Notes under the pieces: generated by a model
Databases searched by the model: none
Told to the model about the DNA's origin: nothing
The model's input: the letters and a program-made list of their open reading frames with translations, nothing else
In this document: in pieces, positions 18,329-28,959 of the stretch
Position numbering within the stretch: position 1 is the first letter of the stretch
How the letters are laid out: the number at the start of each line of letters is the position of its first letter
Program-made: the position numbers and the translations under genes
Assembly: GCF_900114825.1 (NCBI RefSeq)
Contig: NZ_FOUI01000019.1
Coordinates: forward strand, 1-37,260
DNA: 37,260 nt
From: Halopseudomonas yangmingensis
GTDB lineage: Bacteria > Pseudomonadota > Gammaproteobacteria > Pseudomonadales > Pseudomonadaceae
Reading direction: 5' to 3'

Positions 18329-19252
18329 CTACAACTCCAAGCGCTGGCGAACCACCTCGACCAGCTGATCGGGCTGGAACTTGGACAGGAAGGCATTGCA
18401 ACCGACCTTCTCTACCAGCGCCTTGTTGAAGGCGCCCGACAGCGAGGTATGCAACACCACAAACAAGTCACTCATGCGCGGGTCCTTGCGGATCTCCGAG
18501 GTCAACCGGTAACCGTCCATCTCCGGCATCTCGGCATCGGTAATCACCATCAACAGCCGGTCAGACAATTTGCCGCCGGCATCCGCCCACTGCTGCAGAC
18601 GACGCAAGGCACGCAGCCCGTCGGTCTCCACATGCAGCACCAGATCCAGTTGAGACAAGGTATCCCTGAGCTGGTTGATACCGGTCTGCGAGTCATCCAC
18701 CAGCAACACTTCGCGGCCACGCGCCTTGTTCAGCAGCGCATCATCCAGCAGTTCGTCACTGACCCGGGTGTTGAACGGCACTATTTCCGCCAGCACCTTT
18801 TCCACGTCGATGATTTCCACCAACCGGTTGTCATCCAGCCGGGTGATGGCGGTCAGGTAGTGGCCGCGCCCGGCCCCGCGTGGCGGCGGCTGCACAGTAT
18901 CCCAATTGAGATTGATGATGCGGTCCACCGCACCCACCACAAAGGCCTGCACCGAATTGTTGTACTCGGTGACTATCACCGTGTTGTTGCCATCCAGCGC
19001 CTGCGGGCGCATGCCGATGGCTGCAGACAGATCAATCACCGGAATGGTCTGCCCACGCAGATGCACCACCCCTATCACATGCGGATGACGCTGTGGCATG
19101 CGAGTCAACTGGGGCAACTGCAACACTTCACGGATCTTGAATACGTTAAGGGCAAACAGCTGCGTTCCGCTAAGACTGAACAACAGAATCTCAAGCCGGT
19201 TTTCACCAACCAGACGAGTACGTTGGTTAACACTATCCAGTACGCCAGCCAT
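18329..19252 (-). CDS. cheV: Chemotaxis protein CheV (CheW domain fused to response-regulator receiver)
   Basis: CheV couples chemoreceptors to CheA and is tuned by phosphorylation. The 307-aa protein has a CheW-like domain (about residues 15-165, with HVIGVVHLRGQTIPVIDL). A receiver domain follows (about 180-305) with acidic residues Asp186-Asp187 (LLVDDS), the phospho-acceptor Asp239 (VITDAEMPEMDG), Thr269-Ser270 and Lys291. All key residues are present, so it should be phosphorylatable. GAGG sits 6 nt before the ATG. It stands alone, not in a che operon, as is common for the CheV paralogues of Pseudomonas. Which receptor it serves cannot be told. Confidence 0.93.
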   Translation of the reverse strand: MAGVLDSVNQRTRLVGENRLEILLFSLSGTQLFALNVFKIREVLQLPQLTRMPQRHPHVIGVVHLRGQTIPVIDLSAAIGMRPQALDGNNTVIVTEYNNSVQAFVVGAVDRIINLNWDTVQPPPRGAGRGHYLTAITRLDDNRLVEIIDVEKVLAEIVPFNTRVSDELLDDALLNKARGREVLLVDDSQTGINQLRDTLSQLDLVLHVETDGLRALRRLQQWADAGGKLSDRLLMVITDAEMPEMDGYRLTSEIRKDPRMSDLFVVLHTSLSGAFNKALVEKVGCNAFLSKFQPDQLVEVVRQRLEL

Positions 19253-19388
19253 GGAACCCCTCGCAATTCAGAGTGCACGTTGAAAAATAGCCACCTGCCA
19301 TGATGCAGTGTAACCACTTATAACGACCTGCGCAGTCACGCACACTGCGTCACGGCGTCACTCGACAAGGAAGGACGTGGCGACAGCC

Positions 19389-19973
19389 TCAGTAGTAGGC
19401 ATTTTCCTTGACGGTGTGATCGGTCACGTCGCGCACCCCGGTAATTTCCGGAATACGCGCGATCATGGTCTTTTCGATGCCTTCCTTGAGGGTCACATCG
19501 ACCATGCCGCAACCCTGGCAGCCACCGCCGAATTGCAGGATGGCAATACCACCCTCGACCACATCAACCAGTTTGACATCACCACCGTGGCTGGCGAGGC
19601 CGGGATTGATTTCGGTCTGCAACAGATAATTGATGCGCTCGTTGAGCGGGCTATCCTCGTTGACCATCGGCACCTTGGCGTTGGGCGCCTTGATGGTCAG
19701 CTGACCACCCATACGATCGGTGGCGTAATCGACCAGGGCATCATCAAGGAAAGGCACGCTGATGCCGTCGAGCCACACCAGAATCTGCTCGAGCTGCAGT
19801 TTCTGATCATCTTCCTTCTCTTCACCCGGCTTGCAGTAGGCAATGCAGGTTTCCGCATAGGGTGTGCCCGGCTGGGTAATAAACACGCGAATACCAATGC
19901 CGTCGGTATTCTGCTTGGACAGCAGATCGGCCAGATAGGTTTGCGCGGAGTCGGTGAACTGAATGCCTGCCAT
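19389..19973 (-). CDS. nfuA: Fe-S biogenesis protein NfuA
   Basis: NfuA carries a [4Fe-4S] cluster to target apoproteins, notably under oxidative stress or iron limitation. The 194-aa protein consists of a degenerate A-type N-terminal domain (residues 1-90) and a C-terminal Nfu domain. The Nfu domain has the cluster-binding Cys152-x2-Cys155 in [14 protein letters not shown]. Length and domain order match E. coli NfuA (191 aa). GAGG lies 6 nt before the ATG. It is divergent from metH with about 200 bp between the starts. Confidence 0.96.
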   Translation of the reverse strand: MAGIQFTDSAQTYLADLLSKQNTDGIGIRVFITQPGTPYAETCIAYCKPGEEKEDDQKLQLEQILVWLDGISVPFLDDALVDYATDRMGGQLTIKAPNAKVPMVNEDSPLNERINYLLQTEINPGLASHGGDVKLVDVVEGGIAILQFGGGCQGCGMVDVTLKEGIEKTMIARIPEITGVRDVTDHTVKENAYY

Positions 19974-20117
19974 GATTCGCCTCGAGACTGATGGATTCGC
20001 CCTGCGTGCCCGACCAGAGATCCGGCAATGGCGCCTAGTGTAAGTGATACTGCCGGCAGGATAAAGCCCAACCTTTTTACTAGGTTATTCATCCAGAGGT
20101 GCGTCTGGCCATGGCGA

Positions 20118-20146
20118 TTCAGCTATTCCGAGCAATCTGCTATGAT
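20118..20146 (+). promoter_or_regulatory. Candidate promoter of metH
   Basis: TTCAGC (20118-20123) and TATGAT (20141-20146) are separated by 17 bp, 34 bp before the metH ATG. The -10 is strong and the -35 weak. No cobalamin riboswitch motif is seen in the short leader. Confidence 0.5.
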
Positions 20147-20180
20147 TTGCGGCTTTTGATTGCCCTGCCCCGGAGTATGC

Positions 20181-23100
20181 ATGTCTGACCTCACCGCTCG
20201 TCTGAACGCCCTGCAACAGGCCCTGCAACAGCGCATCCTGATTCTCGACGGCGGCATGGGCACCATGATCCAGAGTTTCAAGCTGGAAGAGGCTGATTAT
20301 CGCGGTGCACGCTTTGCCGACTGGTCGCAGGATGTGAAGGGCAACAACGACCTGCTGATCCTGACCCAGCCGGACAAGATCGCCGCCATCGAGCGCGCCT
20401 ATCTGGATGCAGGTGCCGACATCATCGAAACCAACACCTTCAACGCCACCCGGGTGTCCCAGGCCGACTACGGCATGCAGGAACTGGCCTACGAGCTGAA
20501 CCTTGAGGGTGCCCGTCTGGCGCGGCGGGTGTGCGACGAGAAAACCGCCGAAACCCCGGATCGTCCGCGCTTTGTTGCCGGGGTACTGGGGCCGACCAGC
20601 CGCACCTGCTCGCTGTCACCGGATGTAAACAACCCCGGCTACCGCAACGTTACCTTCGATCAACTGGTCGAGGACTACAGCAACTCGACCCGTGGGCTGA
20701 TCGAGGGCGGCTCGGACCTGATCCTGATCGAGACCATCTTCGACACGCTGAATGCCAAGGCGGCAATCTTTGCCGTGCAGGGCGTATTCGAAGAGCTGGG
20801 CATCGAGCTGCCGATCATGATTTCCGGCACCATCACCGACGCCTCCGGCCGTACCCTGTCGGGGCAGACGACCGAGGCCTTCTGGAACTCGATACGCCAT
20901 GCCCAGCCGATCTCGGTTGGTCTGAACTGCGCGCTGGGTGCCACAGAGTTGCGCCCTTACCTGGAAGAACTCGCAGCCAAGGCCGATACCCACGTCTCGG
21001 CGCACCCGAATGCCGGCCTGCCAAATGCCTTTGGCGAGTACGACGAAACGCCGGAAGAAATGGCTGTTGTGGTCGAGGAATTTGCCGCTGCCGGCTTTCT
21101 GAACATCGTCGGCGGCTGCTGCGGCACCACCCCGGCACATATCCAGGCAATTGCCGAAGCGGTGGCCAAGTACCCGCCCCGGGCGATTCCACAGATTGCC
21201 CCGGCCTGCCGGCTGTCCGGCCTGGAGCCCTTCACCATTACCCGCGAGTCACTGTTCGTCAACGTTGGCGAGCGCACCAACATTACCGGATCGGCACGCT
21301 TTGCCCGACTGATCCGTGAGGACAACTACAGCGAGGCGCTGGAAGTGGCGCTGCAGCAGGTGGAAGCCGGCGCCCAGGTAATCGACATCAACATGGACGA
21401 GGGCATGCTGGACTCGAAGGCGGCGATGGTCACCTTCCTCAACCTGATTGCCGGCGAGCCGGACATCGCCCGGGTGCCGATCATGATCGACTCCTCCAAG
21501 TGGGAAGTGATCGAGGCCGGCCTCAAATGCATCCAGGGCAAGGGTATCGTCAACTCGATTTCAATGAAGGAAGGCGTCGAACAGTTCAAGCAGCAGGCCC
21601 GTCTGTGCAAGCGCTATGGTGCCGCCGTGGTGGTGATGGCCTTTGACGAACAGGGCCAGGCTGACACCCTGCAGCGCAAGATCGAGATCTGCGAGCGCTC
21701 CTATCGCATCCTGGTCGACGAAGTCGGCTTCGCGCCGCAGGACATCATCTTCGACCCGAATATCTTTGCCATCGCCACCGGCATCGAGGAGCACAACAAC
21801 TATGCGGTGGACTTTATCCAGTCCTGCGCCTGGATCCGCGACAACCTGCCCCACGCGCTGACTTCCGGTGGCGTGTCCAACGTGTCTTTCTCGTTCCGCG
21901 GCAACAACCCGGTGCGCGAGGCGATCCATTCGGTATTCCTGTTCCACGCAATCAAGAACGGCCTGAACATGGGCATCGTCAACGCCGGCCAGCTGGAGAT
22001 TTACGACGAGATCCCGGCCGCGCTGCGCGACAAGGTCGAGGACGTGGTACTCAATCGCAACGCCGGCGCCACCGAGGCATTGCTGGCGATTGCCGACGAC
22101 TACAAGGGCGATGGCAGTGTACGCGAGGCGGAAACCGAGGAATGGCGCGGCTGGCCGGTTGACAAACGGCTGGCACATTCGCTGGTCAAGGGCATCACCA
22201 CGCATATCGTCGAGGACACCGAAGAGGCGCGGCAGCAGTGCGCACGGCCTATCGAGGTGATCGAAGGCCCGCTGATGGCCGGCATGAACGTGGTCGGCGA
22301 CCTGTTTGGCGCCGGCAAGATGTTCCTGCCGCAGGTGGTGAAATCCGCCCGGGTGATGAAACAGGCAGTGGCCCACCTGATTCCCTTTATTGAAGAGGAA
22401 AAGGGCGACAACCCCGAGCCCAAGGGCAAGGTGCTGATGGCCACGGTGAAGGGCGACGTGCACGACATCGGCAAGAACATTGTCGGCGTGGTCCTCGGTT
22501 GTAACGGCTACGACATTGTCGATATGGGCGTAATGGTGCCCGCGGAAAAGATCCTCAAGACCGCCATCGAGGAAAAGGTCGACATCATCGGCCTGTCCGG
22601 CCTGATCACCCCGTCGCTGGACGAAATGGTGCATGTGGCCAAGGAGATGCAGCGCCAGGGCTTTACCCTGCCGCTGATGATCGGTGGCGCCACCACTTCC
22701 AAGGCGCATACCGCGGTGAAGATCGACCCGCACTACCACAACGATGCCGTGATCTATGTCACCGACGCCTCGCGGGCAGTCGGCGTGGCCACCACCCTGC
22801 TGTCGAAGGAACTGAAGCCGGACTTTGTGCAGCGCACCCGCGAGGAGTACGCCATGGTCCGTGAGCGCACCGCCAACCGAGGCGCCCGCACCGAGCGCCT
22901 GAGTTATGCCGAGGCGCTAGCCAACCGCCTGCAACTGGACTGGAACAACTACCAGCCGCCGGCACCCAGCTTTACCGGCACCCGGTTGCTCGACGATATC
23001 CCGCTGGACCAGTTGGTACCCTACATCGACTGGACGCCGTTCTTTATTGCCTGGGATCTGGTTGGCAAGTACCCGCGTATCTTTGATGACGTCACCGTCG

Positions 23101-23891
23101 GTGAGGCGGCACGCTCGCTGTTTGCCGATGCCCAACAGATCCTCAAGGAAATCATCGACGGCAAGCTGGTCAAGGCCCGCGCACTGTTCGGCTTCTGGCC
23201 GGCCAACCAGATCAACCACGACGATATCCAGTTGCGCGATGATCAGGGCAAGCCATTGGCGGTGCTGCACCACCTGCGCCAGCAGGCCAAGCCGGCCGAG
23301 GGCAAACCCAGCCTGAGCCTGGCCGACTTTGTCGCGCCAGCCGACTCCGGCCTGACCGACTACATTGGCGGCTTTATCACCACAGCCGGTATCGGCGCCG
23401 AGGAGCTGGCACGCAGTTACCAGGACAAGGGTGACGACTACAACTCGATCATGGTCAAGGCGCTGGCCGACCGCCTTGCCGAGGCCTGCGCCGAATGGCT
23501 GCATGCCCAGGTGCGTCGCGACTACTGGGGCTATGCCAGTGATGAAGCACTGGATAACGAGGCGCTGATCCGCGAGAAATACCAGGGCATCCGCCCTGCC
23601 CCCGGTTATCCGGCCTGTCCGGATCACACCGAAAAGGCCACCCTGTTCAGCCTGCTCGATCCCGAGGCTAAGGAAGGCAAGCCCGGGCGCAGCGGCGTGT
23701 TCCTCACCGAGCACTTCGCCATGTACCCGACCGCCGCGGTCAGCGGCTGGTATTTTGCTCACCCGGAAAGCAAGTACTTCGCGGTCGGCAAGATCGAGCG
23801 TGACCAGGTCGAAAGCTACAGCCAGCGCAAGGGCCAGGAGCTCAGCCAGAGCGAGCGCTGGCTGTCGCCCAACCTCGGCTACGAGGGCTGA
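20181..23891 (+). CDS. metH: Cobalamin-dependent methionine synthase
   Basis: MetH transfers the methyl group of 5-methyltetrahydrofolate to homocysteine via methylcobalamin. The 1236-aa product has all four modules. The homocysteine-binding barrel has zinc cysteines in NCALG (about residue 249) and GGCCGTTP (about 311). The pterin-binding barrel starts at [16 protein letters not shown] (about residue 355). The B12 domain has the cobalt-ligand histidine in [10 protein letters not shown] (about residue 760). The C-terminal AdoMet reactivation domain carries [15 protein letters not shown]. The ATG at 20181 follows CGGAG; an upstream in-frame TTG is unlikely. It is followed after 6 bp by a MATE exporter gene. 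Confidence 0.98.
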   Translation: MSDLTARLNALQQALQQRILILDGGMGTMIQSFKLEEADYRGARFADWSQDVKGNNDLLILTQPDKIAAIERAYLDAGADIIETNTFNATRVSQADYGMQELAYELNLEGARLARRVCDEKTAETPDRPRFVAGVLGPTSRTCSLSPDVNNPGYRNVTFDQLVEDYSNSTRGLIEGGSDLILIETIFDTLNAKAAIFAVQGVFEELGIELPIMISGTITDASGRTLSGQTTEAFWNSIRHAQPISVGLNCALGATELRPYLEELAAKADTHVSAHPNAGLPNAFGEYDETPEEMAVVVEEFAAAGFLNIVGGCCGTTPAHIQAIAEAVAKYPPRAIPQIAPACRLSGLEPFTITRESLFVNVGERTNITGSARFARLIREDNYSEALEVALQQVEAGAQVIDINMDEGMLDSKAAMVTFLNLIAGEPDIARVPIMIDSSKWEVIEAGLKCIQGKGIVNSISMKEGVEQFKQQARLCKRYGAAVVVMAFDEQGQADTLQRKIEICERSYRILVDEVGFAPQDIIFDPNIFAIATGIEEHNNYAVDFIQSCAWIRDNLPHALTSGGVSNVSFSFRGNNPVREAIHSVFLFHAIKNGLNMGIVNAGQLEIYDEIPAALRDKVEDVVLNRNAGATEALLAIADDYKGDGSVREAETEEWRGWPVDKRLAHSLVKGITTHIVEDTEEARQQCARPIEVIEGPLMAGMNVVGDLFGAGKMFLPQVVKSARVMKQAVAHLIPFIEEEKGDNPEPKGKVLMATVKGDVHDIGKNIVGVVLGCNGYDIVDMGVMVPAEKILKTAIEEKVDIIGLSGLITPSLDEMVHVAKEMQRQGFTLPLMIGGATTSKAHTAVKIDPHYHNDAVIYVTDASRAVGVATTLLSKELKPDFVQRTREEYAMVRERTANRGARTERLSYAEALANRLQLDWNNYQPPAPSFTGTRLLDDIPLDQLVPYIDWTPFFIAWDLVGKYPRIFDDVTVGEAARSLFADAQQILKEIIDGKLVKARALFGFWPANQINHDDIQLRDDQGKPLAVLHHLRQQAKPAEGKPSLSLADFVAPADSGLTDYIGGFITTAGIGAEELARSYQDKGDDYNSIMVKALADRLAEACAEWLHAQVRRDYWGYASDEALDNEALIREKYQGIRPAPGYPACPDHTEKATLFSLLDPEAKEGKPGRSGVFLTEHFAMYPTAAVSGWYFAHPESKYFAVGKIERDQVESYSQRKGQELSQSERWLSPNLGYEG

Positions 23892-23897
23892 GTCGCG

Positions 23898-25235
23898 GTG
23901 GCCCTGCTCCCCGCCCGTGACCGGCTGCGCAGCATTGTCTGGCTCGGCCTGCCGATCATGGGCGGCATGCTCAGCCAGAGCCTGCTGAATCTGGTGGATG
24001 CGGCGATGGTCGGCAGCCTTGGCGACAAGCAGGCGCTGGCCGGCGTGGGACTGGGTGGTTATCTGAACTTCATGGCAATTGCCATGGTGATGGGGCTGGG
24101 AGCCGGTGTGCAGGCGATGGTGGCGCGCCGGCGTGGCCAGGGACTGGATAGCGAAATCGCCCGCCCGCTCAACGAAGGCTTGCTGATCGGCCTGCTGATG
24201 GCGATCCCGCTGACACTGTTCTGCTGGACCCAGGCCGACTGGCTGGTTGGCCTGCTGACCGAGGACGCGGCCGTGCGCGAGGTGGGTAGTGCCTACTTTG
24301 CCTGGCGCGCCCTGGCGATAGTCGCGGTAGCCGCCAACTTTGCCTTCCGTGGCTACTGGAACGGCATCCGCCGCTCCGGCATGTACCTGCAAATCCTGAT
24401 CTGCATGCACCTGGCCAACGTACTGGTCAGCTATGCGCTGATCTTCGGCAAATTCGGCCTGCCGGAAATGGGCGCCGAAGGCTCGGGCCTCGGCACCTGC
24501 ATCGCCATGTTCTTCGGCGCCGCCCTGTACTTTTTCGCCACCCTCAAGGATGGCCGCGAACACGGTTTCCTGCGTGCCATACCGCAACTGCGCACCCTGC
24601 AATCCATGCTGCGCCTGTCGCTGCCCAATTCCCTGCAGCAACTGTTATTCGCCACTGGCATTACCACGCTGTTCTGGATTATCGGCCAGATCGGTACCGC
24701 CGAACTGGCGGTGGCACACATCCTGATCAATCTGGCACTGTTTCTGATCCTGCCCGGCGTCGGCCTGGGCATGGCCGCCACCACGCTGGTCAGCCAGAGC
24801 CTTGGTGCCGGCAAGCCCGAAGACGCCTATCGCTGGGGCTGGGATGTGGTGCGGGTGGCCGGCTGTGCGCTGTTTGTCATGGGCATGCCCTTCTGGCTGG
24901 TACCGGAACTGGTGCTTGGCCTGTTTACCCGCGACCCGGAGTTGATTGCCCTGGGCATCTGGCCTCTGCGCATTACCGGTATTGGCATGAGTCTGGACGC
25001 CACCGCGCTGGTGCTGACCCAGGCGCTGCTTGGCGCCGGCGCCAGCCGCACGGTAATGGGCATCAACCTTGGCGTACAGTGGCTGCTGTTCCTGCCGCTG
25101 GCCTGGCTTGCCGGCCCGGTACTGGGTGGCGGGCTACTCACCGTGTGGCTGTTGCAAAGCGGCTACCGGGCGATCAACTCGACCATCTTTGCCATTATGT
25201 GGCGGCGTCGGCATTGGTCGCGAATCAACATTTAA
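23898..25235 (+). CDS. MATE-family multidrug/cation efflux transporter (NorM-like)
   Basis: The 445-aa integral membrane protein has about 12 hydrophobic segments in two homologous halves. The N-terminal segment IVWLGLPIMGGMLSQSLLNL is followed by VDAAMVGSLGDKQALAGVGL, a typical MATE signature. MATE proteins export drugs or metabolites in exchange for sodium ions or protons. The start is a GTG at 23898, 6 bp after the metH stop; only a weak GAGG lies in the end of metH, so translation may be coupled. Its substrate cannot be inferred. Confidence 0.93.
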   Translation: MALLPARDRLRSIVWLGLPIMGGMLSQSLLNLVDAAMVGSLGDKQALAGVGLGGYLNFMAIAMVMGLGAGVQAMVARRRGQGLDSEIARPLNEGLLIGLLMAIPLTLFCWTQADWLVGLLTEDAAVREVGSAYFAWRALAIVAVAANFAFRGYWNGIRRSGMYLQILICMHLANVLVSYALIFGKFGLPEMGAEGSGLGTCIAMFFGAALYFFATLKDGREHGFLRAIPQLRTLQSMLRLSLPNSLQQLLFATGITTLFWIIGQIGTAELAVAHILINLALFLILPGVGLGMAATTLVSQSLGAGKPEDAYRWGWDVVRVAGCALFVMGMPFWLVPELVLGLFTRDPELIALGIWPLRITGIGMSLDATALVLTQALLGAGASRTVMGINLGVQWLLFLPLAWLAGPVLGGGLLTVWLLQSGYRAINSTIFAIMWRRRHWSRINI

Positions 25236-25346
25236 GGCATAAACATATAGTCAAACATTACTTTTGTGCATATTGAAAAACTGCTATCGTCTGCCCGCCC
25301 TGACTCGGGAGATCCGGGTCGACAGCTCAATTGACAGGTTGTCCGC

Positions 25347-27005
25347 ATGTACATCTACGACGAATACGACCAGCGCCTGATTGAAGACCGTGTGGAGCAA
25401 TTCCGCGGACAGATGAGTCGCTATCTGGCCGGTGAACTGAGCGAAAGCGAGTTCCTGCCGCTGCGCTTGCAGAACGGGCTGTATGTCCAGCGCTATGCGC
25501 CCATGCTGCGCATTGCCGTGCCCTACGGAGTGCTGTCCGCCACCCGCCTGCGCAAGCTGGCGTTTATCGCCCGGCGCTTTGACAAGGGTTATGCGCACAT
25601 CACCACGCGCCAGAACGTACAGTTCAACTGGCCCAACCTGGAAGATGTGCCGGATATTCTGGCGCAGCTGGCCGAAGTGCAGATGCACGCCATCCAGACC
25701 AGCGGCAACTGCATCCGTAACACCACCACCGACCAGTTTGCCGGTGTCGCTGCCGACGAGCTGGAAGATCCGCGCCCCTGGTGCGAGATCATCCGCCAGT
25801 GGTCGACCTTCCACCCGGAATTCGCCTTCCTGCCGCGCAAGTTCAAGATCGCCGTAAATGGTGCCGAACAGGACCGCGCGGCGATTGGCGTGCACGATAT
25901 CGGCCTGAACATGGTGCGCAATGCCACCGGCGAGCTGGGCTTTCGTGTACTGGTGGGTGGCGGCTTGGGCCGTACCCCGATGGTCGGCGCAGTGATCCGC
26001 GAGTTCATCGAGTGGCGCCACCTGCTGACCTACCTGGAAGCCATAGTGCGGGTGTACAACCGCTATGGCCGCCGCGACAACAAGTTCAAGGCGCGTATCA
26101 AGATTCTGGTCAAGGCACTGACCCCCGAGGTTTACGCCGAAAAGGTCGAGGCCGAATGGGCTCACCTGAAGGATGGCCCGACCACCCTCACCGAGCAGGA
26201 AGTCGAGCGGGTCAGCCGCCACTTCGTCGCCCCGCCCTACCAGTCGTTTGCCGGTGACGATGCCGATTACCTGCGCCTGCGCGGGGAAAACCGCGGCTTT
26301 GATAACTGGGCACTGCGCAACGTGCAGGCACACAAGATGCCGGGTTACGCTGCTGTCACCCTGTCGCTGAAGCCGACCGCCATCGCGCCCGGTGACATCA
26401 CTGCCGAGCAGCTGGAAGCCGCCGCTGATCTGGCCGAGCGATTCAGTTTCGGCGAGATCCGCAGCACCCACTGGCAGAACCTGGTACTGCCCTACGTGGC
26501 CCAGCGCGACCTGTTCGAGCTGTGGCAGCTGTGCCGCGAGCACGGCTTTGCCACCCCCAACGTGGGCCTGCTGACCGATATGATCTGCTGCCCCGGTGGC
26601 GACTTCTGCTCGCTGGCCAACGCCAAGTCGATTCCGATTGCCGAGGCCATCCAGCGGCGTTTTGACGACCTGGATTACCTGCACGACATTGGCGAGATCG
26701 AACTGAACATGTCCGGCTGCATGAACGCCTGTGGCCATCACCATGTCGGTCACATCGGCATCCTCGGCGTGGACAAGAAGGGCGAGGAGTTCTATCAGGT
26801 GTCGCTGGGTGGCCGCAGCGGTCGCAATGCCGCGATTGGCCAGATCCTCGGCCCATCCTTCGCCGCTGACCAAATGCCCGACGTGATCGGCAAGCTGATC
26901 GATGTCTATCTGGAAAATCGCACAGACGAGGAGCTGTTCATTGACACCTTCGAGCGCATCGGCATCCAGCCCTTCAAGGAGCGCGTGTATGCAGCGAATA
27001 ATTAA
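25347..27005 (+). CDS. cysI: Assimilatory nitrite/sulfite reductase hemoprotein (CysI-like)
   Basis: This enzyme reduces sulfite to sulfide with six electrons in cysteine synthesis, using siroheme and a [4Fe-4S] cluster. The 552-aa sequence has two ferredoxin-like half domains and the siroheme segment TTRQNVQFNW (residues 86-95). The four cluster ligands are Cys415 and Cys421 (CCPGGDFC) plus Cys458 and Cys462 (GCMNAC). Sequence and neighbourhood resemble the Pseudomonas cysI type, followed by a DUF934 gene. A nitrite reductase of the same superfamily is the alternative. The following gene overlaps by 17 bp. The 111-bp upstream region is AT-rich up to about 25290 and may hold a CysB-type control site, not identified. 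Confidence 0.93.
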   Translation: MYIYDEYDQRLIEDRVEQFRGQMSRYLAGELSESEFLPLRLQNGLYVQRYAPMLRIAVPYGVLSATRLRKLAFIARRFDKGYAHITTRQNVQFNWPNLEDVPDILAQLAEVQMHAIQTSGNCIRNTTTDQFAGVAADELEDPRPWCEIIRQWSTFHPEFAFLPRKFKIAVNGAEQDRAAIGVHDIGLNMVRNATGELGFRVLVGGGLGRTPMVGAVIREFIEWRHLLTYLEAIVRVYNRYGRRDNKFKARIKILVKALTPEVYAEKVEAEWAHLKDGPTTLTEQEVERVSRHFVAPPYQSFAGDDADYLRLRGENRGFDNWALRNVQAHKMPGYAAVTLSLKPTAIAPGDITAEQLEAAADLAERFSFGEIRSTHWQNLVLPYVAQRDLFELWQLCREHGFATPNVGLLTDMICCPGGDFCSLANAKSIPIAEAIQRRFDDLDYLHDIGEIELNMSGCMNACGHHHVGHIGILGVDKKGEEFYQVSLGGRSGRNAAIGQILGPSFAADQMPDVIGKLIDVYLENRTDEELFIDTFERIGIQPFKERVYAANN

Positions 27006-27486
27006 GAACGGTCAGGTGGTCGACGAGAACTGGCACCTGTTGCCGGCTGACGCCAGCCTTGACGGCCTGAACAACAGCGATGACATCATTGTTCCGCTGC
27101 GCCTGTGGCTGGAGCACGATCATGCGCTGAAGGCCCGCGACGGCGGCGTCGGCGTGTGGCTGGACAGCCACGAGGAAGTCGAAAGCATCGCCGATGACCT
27201 GCAACACCTGCAGCTGGTGGCGCTGAACTTCCCGATCTTCAGCGATGGCCGGCACTACTCCAGCGCCCGCCTGCTGCGCGAGCGCTATGGCTATACCGGT
27301 GAAGTCCGGGCGATTGGCGATGTGCTGCGCGACCAGCTGTTCTACATGATGCGTTGCGGCTTCGACGCCTTCGCCCTGCGCGAGGACCGTGATGCCGAAT
27401 CAGCGCTGAATAGCTTCCGCGATTTTTCCGATGCCTATCAGTCTGCCGTGGTGCAACCTCTACCGCTGTTCCGCCGGCGCGCCTGA
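26989..27486 (+). CDS. DUF934 protein associated with sulfite reduction
   Basis: The 165-aa protein belongs to the DUF934 family, which consistently follows cysI in pseudomonads and is thought to assist sulfite reductase. The conserved block FPIFSDGRHYSSARLLRERY followed by GYTGEVRAIGDVLRDQL and MMRCGFDAF is clear. There are no cofactor-binding cysteines. The ATG at 26989 lies inside the end of cysI (17-bp overlap), with AAGGAG about 8 nt upstream; a longer frame further upstream is a shadow of cysI. It ends before a strong bidirectional terminator. Confidence 0.93.
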   Translation: MQRIIKNGQVVDENWHLLPADASLDGLNNSDDIIVPLRLWLEHDHALKARDGGVGVWLDSHEEVESIADDLQHLQLVALNFPIFSDGRHYSSARLLRERYGYTGEVRAIGDVLRDQLFYMMRCGFDAFALREDRDAESALNSFRDFSDAYQSAVVQPLPLFRRRA

Positions 27487-27500
27487 GCCTTCACAGCTTC

Positions 27501-27535
27501 CAACAAAAAGCCCGCATCATGCGGGCTTTTTGTTG
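27501..27535. terminator. Bidirectional terminator between the DUF934 and acyl-CoA dehydrogenase genes
   Basis: CAACAAAAAGCCCGC / GCGGGCTTTTTGTTG is a 15-bp perfect stem with a 5-nt loop. It ends in a T-run on both strands and serves both convergent genes. Confidence 0.93.
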
Positions 27536-27549
27536 TCACCAGTCAGCGT

Positions 27550-28761
27550 TCAGCGCTTGGGCATGTACTTGCCCAGCTCGTGCTTGCCGATAGTGCCACG
27601 GTGCACTTCGTCCGGGCCATCGGCCAGACGCAGGGTACGCTGCATGGCGTACATGTAGGCCAGCGGGAAGTCCTCGCTGACTCCGGCGCCGCCGTGGATC
27701 TGGATGGCGCGGTCAATTACCTGCAGGGCGACGTTCGGCGCCACCACCTTGATCTGGGCAATCTCGCTCTTGGCCACCTTGTTACCCGCAGTGTCCATCA
27801 TGTAGGCGGCATTCAGGGTCAGCAGACGCGCCTGATTGATTTCAATGCGCGAATTGGCGATATGGTCGATGTTGCCACCCAACTGAGCCAGTTTCTTGCC
27901 GAACGCCTCACGGCTCAGCGAGCGCTTGCACATCAGATCCAGTGCACGCTCGGCGCAACCGATGGAGCGCATGCAGTGGTGAATGCGGCCGGGGCCAAGA
28001 CGACCCTGGGCGATTTCGAAACCACGACCCTCACCCAGCAGCACGTTGCTGTAGGGCACCCGAACGTTCTCCAGGATCACTTCGGCATGGCCATGCGGCG
28101 CATCGTCGTAACCGAATACCGGCAGCGGACGCACCACCTTCACACCGGGGGCATCCATCGGCACCAGGATCATCGAGTGCTGCTGGTGGCGCGGGCCATC
28201 CGGGTTGGTCAGCCCCATAAAGATCATCAGCTTGCAACGCGGATCGCAGGCGCCGGAGGTCCACCACTTGCGACCATTGATCACCCACTCGTCACCCTCA
28301 CGACGGGCATTGGCCTGCATATTGGTGGCATCGGAGGATGCCACACCCGGCTCGGTCATACCGAAGCAGGAACGGATCTCGCCATTCAGCAGCGGCTCCA
28401 GCCATTGCTTCTTGTGTTCTTCACTACCGTAGCGCACCAGCACTTCCATATTGCCGGTGTCCGGCGCACTGCAGTTGAAGGCTTCGGAGGCGATAAAGGA
28501 ACGGCCCATCAGCTCGGCCAACGGCGCGTATTCCAGGTTGGTCAGACCGGCGCCCAGCTCGGACTCGGGCAGAAACAGGTTCCACAGACCTGCGTCACGG
28601 GCCTTTTGCTTGAGCTCCTCGACGATGGCGGTGGGCTGCCAACGATCACCGTCAGCTACCTGCTGAAAAAATACTGGCTCGGCAGGAAACACATATTCCT
28701 GCATAAAAGCGTCTACACGCTCGCGCAGATCCTGAACCTTGGGAGAATAACCGAAATCCAT
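27550..28761 (-). CDS. Acyl-CoA dehydrogenase (ACAD10/11-like)
   Basis: The 403-aa flavoprotein catalyses the first oxidation of an acyl-CoA, passing electrons to ETF. It shows the FAD-contacting segment [29 protein letters not shown], and the C-terminal [16 protein letters not shown]. These match the ACAD10/ACAD11-type subgroup, whose members take branched, 4-hydroxy- or long-chain acyl-CoAs; the actual substrate is unknown. AAAGG is 9 nt before the ATG. The gene is divergent from a LysR regulator, which probably controls it. Confidence 0.92.
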   Translation of the reverse strand: MDFGYSPKVQDLRERVDAFMQEYVFPAEPVFFQQVADGDRWQPTAIVEELKQKARDAGLWNLFLPESELGAGLTNLEYAPLAELMGRSFIASEAFNCSAPDTGNMEVLVRYGSEEHKKQWLEPLLNGEIRSCFGMTEPGVASSDATNMQANARREGDEWVINGRKWWTSGACDPRCKLMIFMGLTNPDGPRHQQHSMILVPMDAPGVKVVRPLPVFGYDDAPHGHAEVILENVRVPYSNVLLGEGRGFEIAQGRLGPGRIHHCMRSIGCAERALDLMCKRSLSREAFGKKLAQLGGNIDHIANSRIEINQARLLTLNAAYMMDTAGNKVAKSEIAQIKVVAPNVALQVIDRAIQIHGGAGVSEDFPLAYMYAMQRTLRLADGPDEVHRGTIGKHELGKYMPKR

Positions 28762-28877
28762 AATAGTCAGCCTTTTGCTTTCAATGGGTGGATGGTTCCC
28801 GCCGTACGATCATCGCCGGCGCTTGAAATGATGCTAGACGAGGCTTTTTGATTTACCTAACCTATTTTTGCCGTGTA

Positions 28878-28890
28878 TTAAGATTCATAA
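28878..28890. promoter_or_regulatory. Possible LysR-type box between the divergent genes
   Basis: TTAAGATTCATAA fits the T-N11-A pattern with partial dyad symmetry, in the AT-rich part of the intergenic region. The match is loose. Confidence 0.3.
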
Positions 28891-28959
28891 GCCATATATA
28901 CTTGGCCGCATAATTGATGCTCAACTGCCCCATAATGAGTCAGAAAACAGGACCCCACG

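Noticed and set aside
19697..20092. Minus-strand frame with a signal-peptide-like start ([20 protein letters not shown])
   Set aside because: The rest of the frame overlaps nfuA out of register, and the residues after the hydrophobic start are a frame-shadow of NfuA. A truncated remnant is possible but unsupported.
19974..20180. Cobalamin riboswitch upstream of metH
   Set aside because: No B12-box-like conserved sequence or long structured leader was seen between the nfuA and metH starts.
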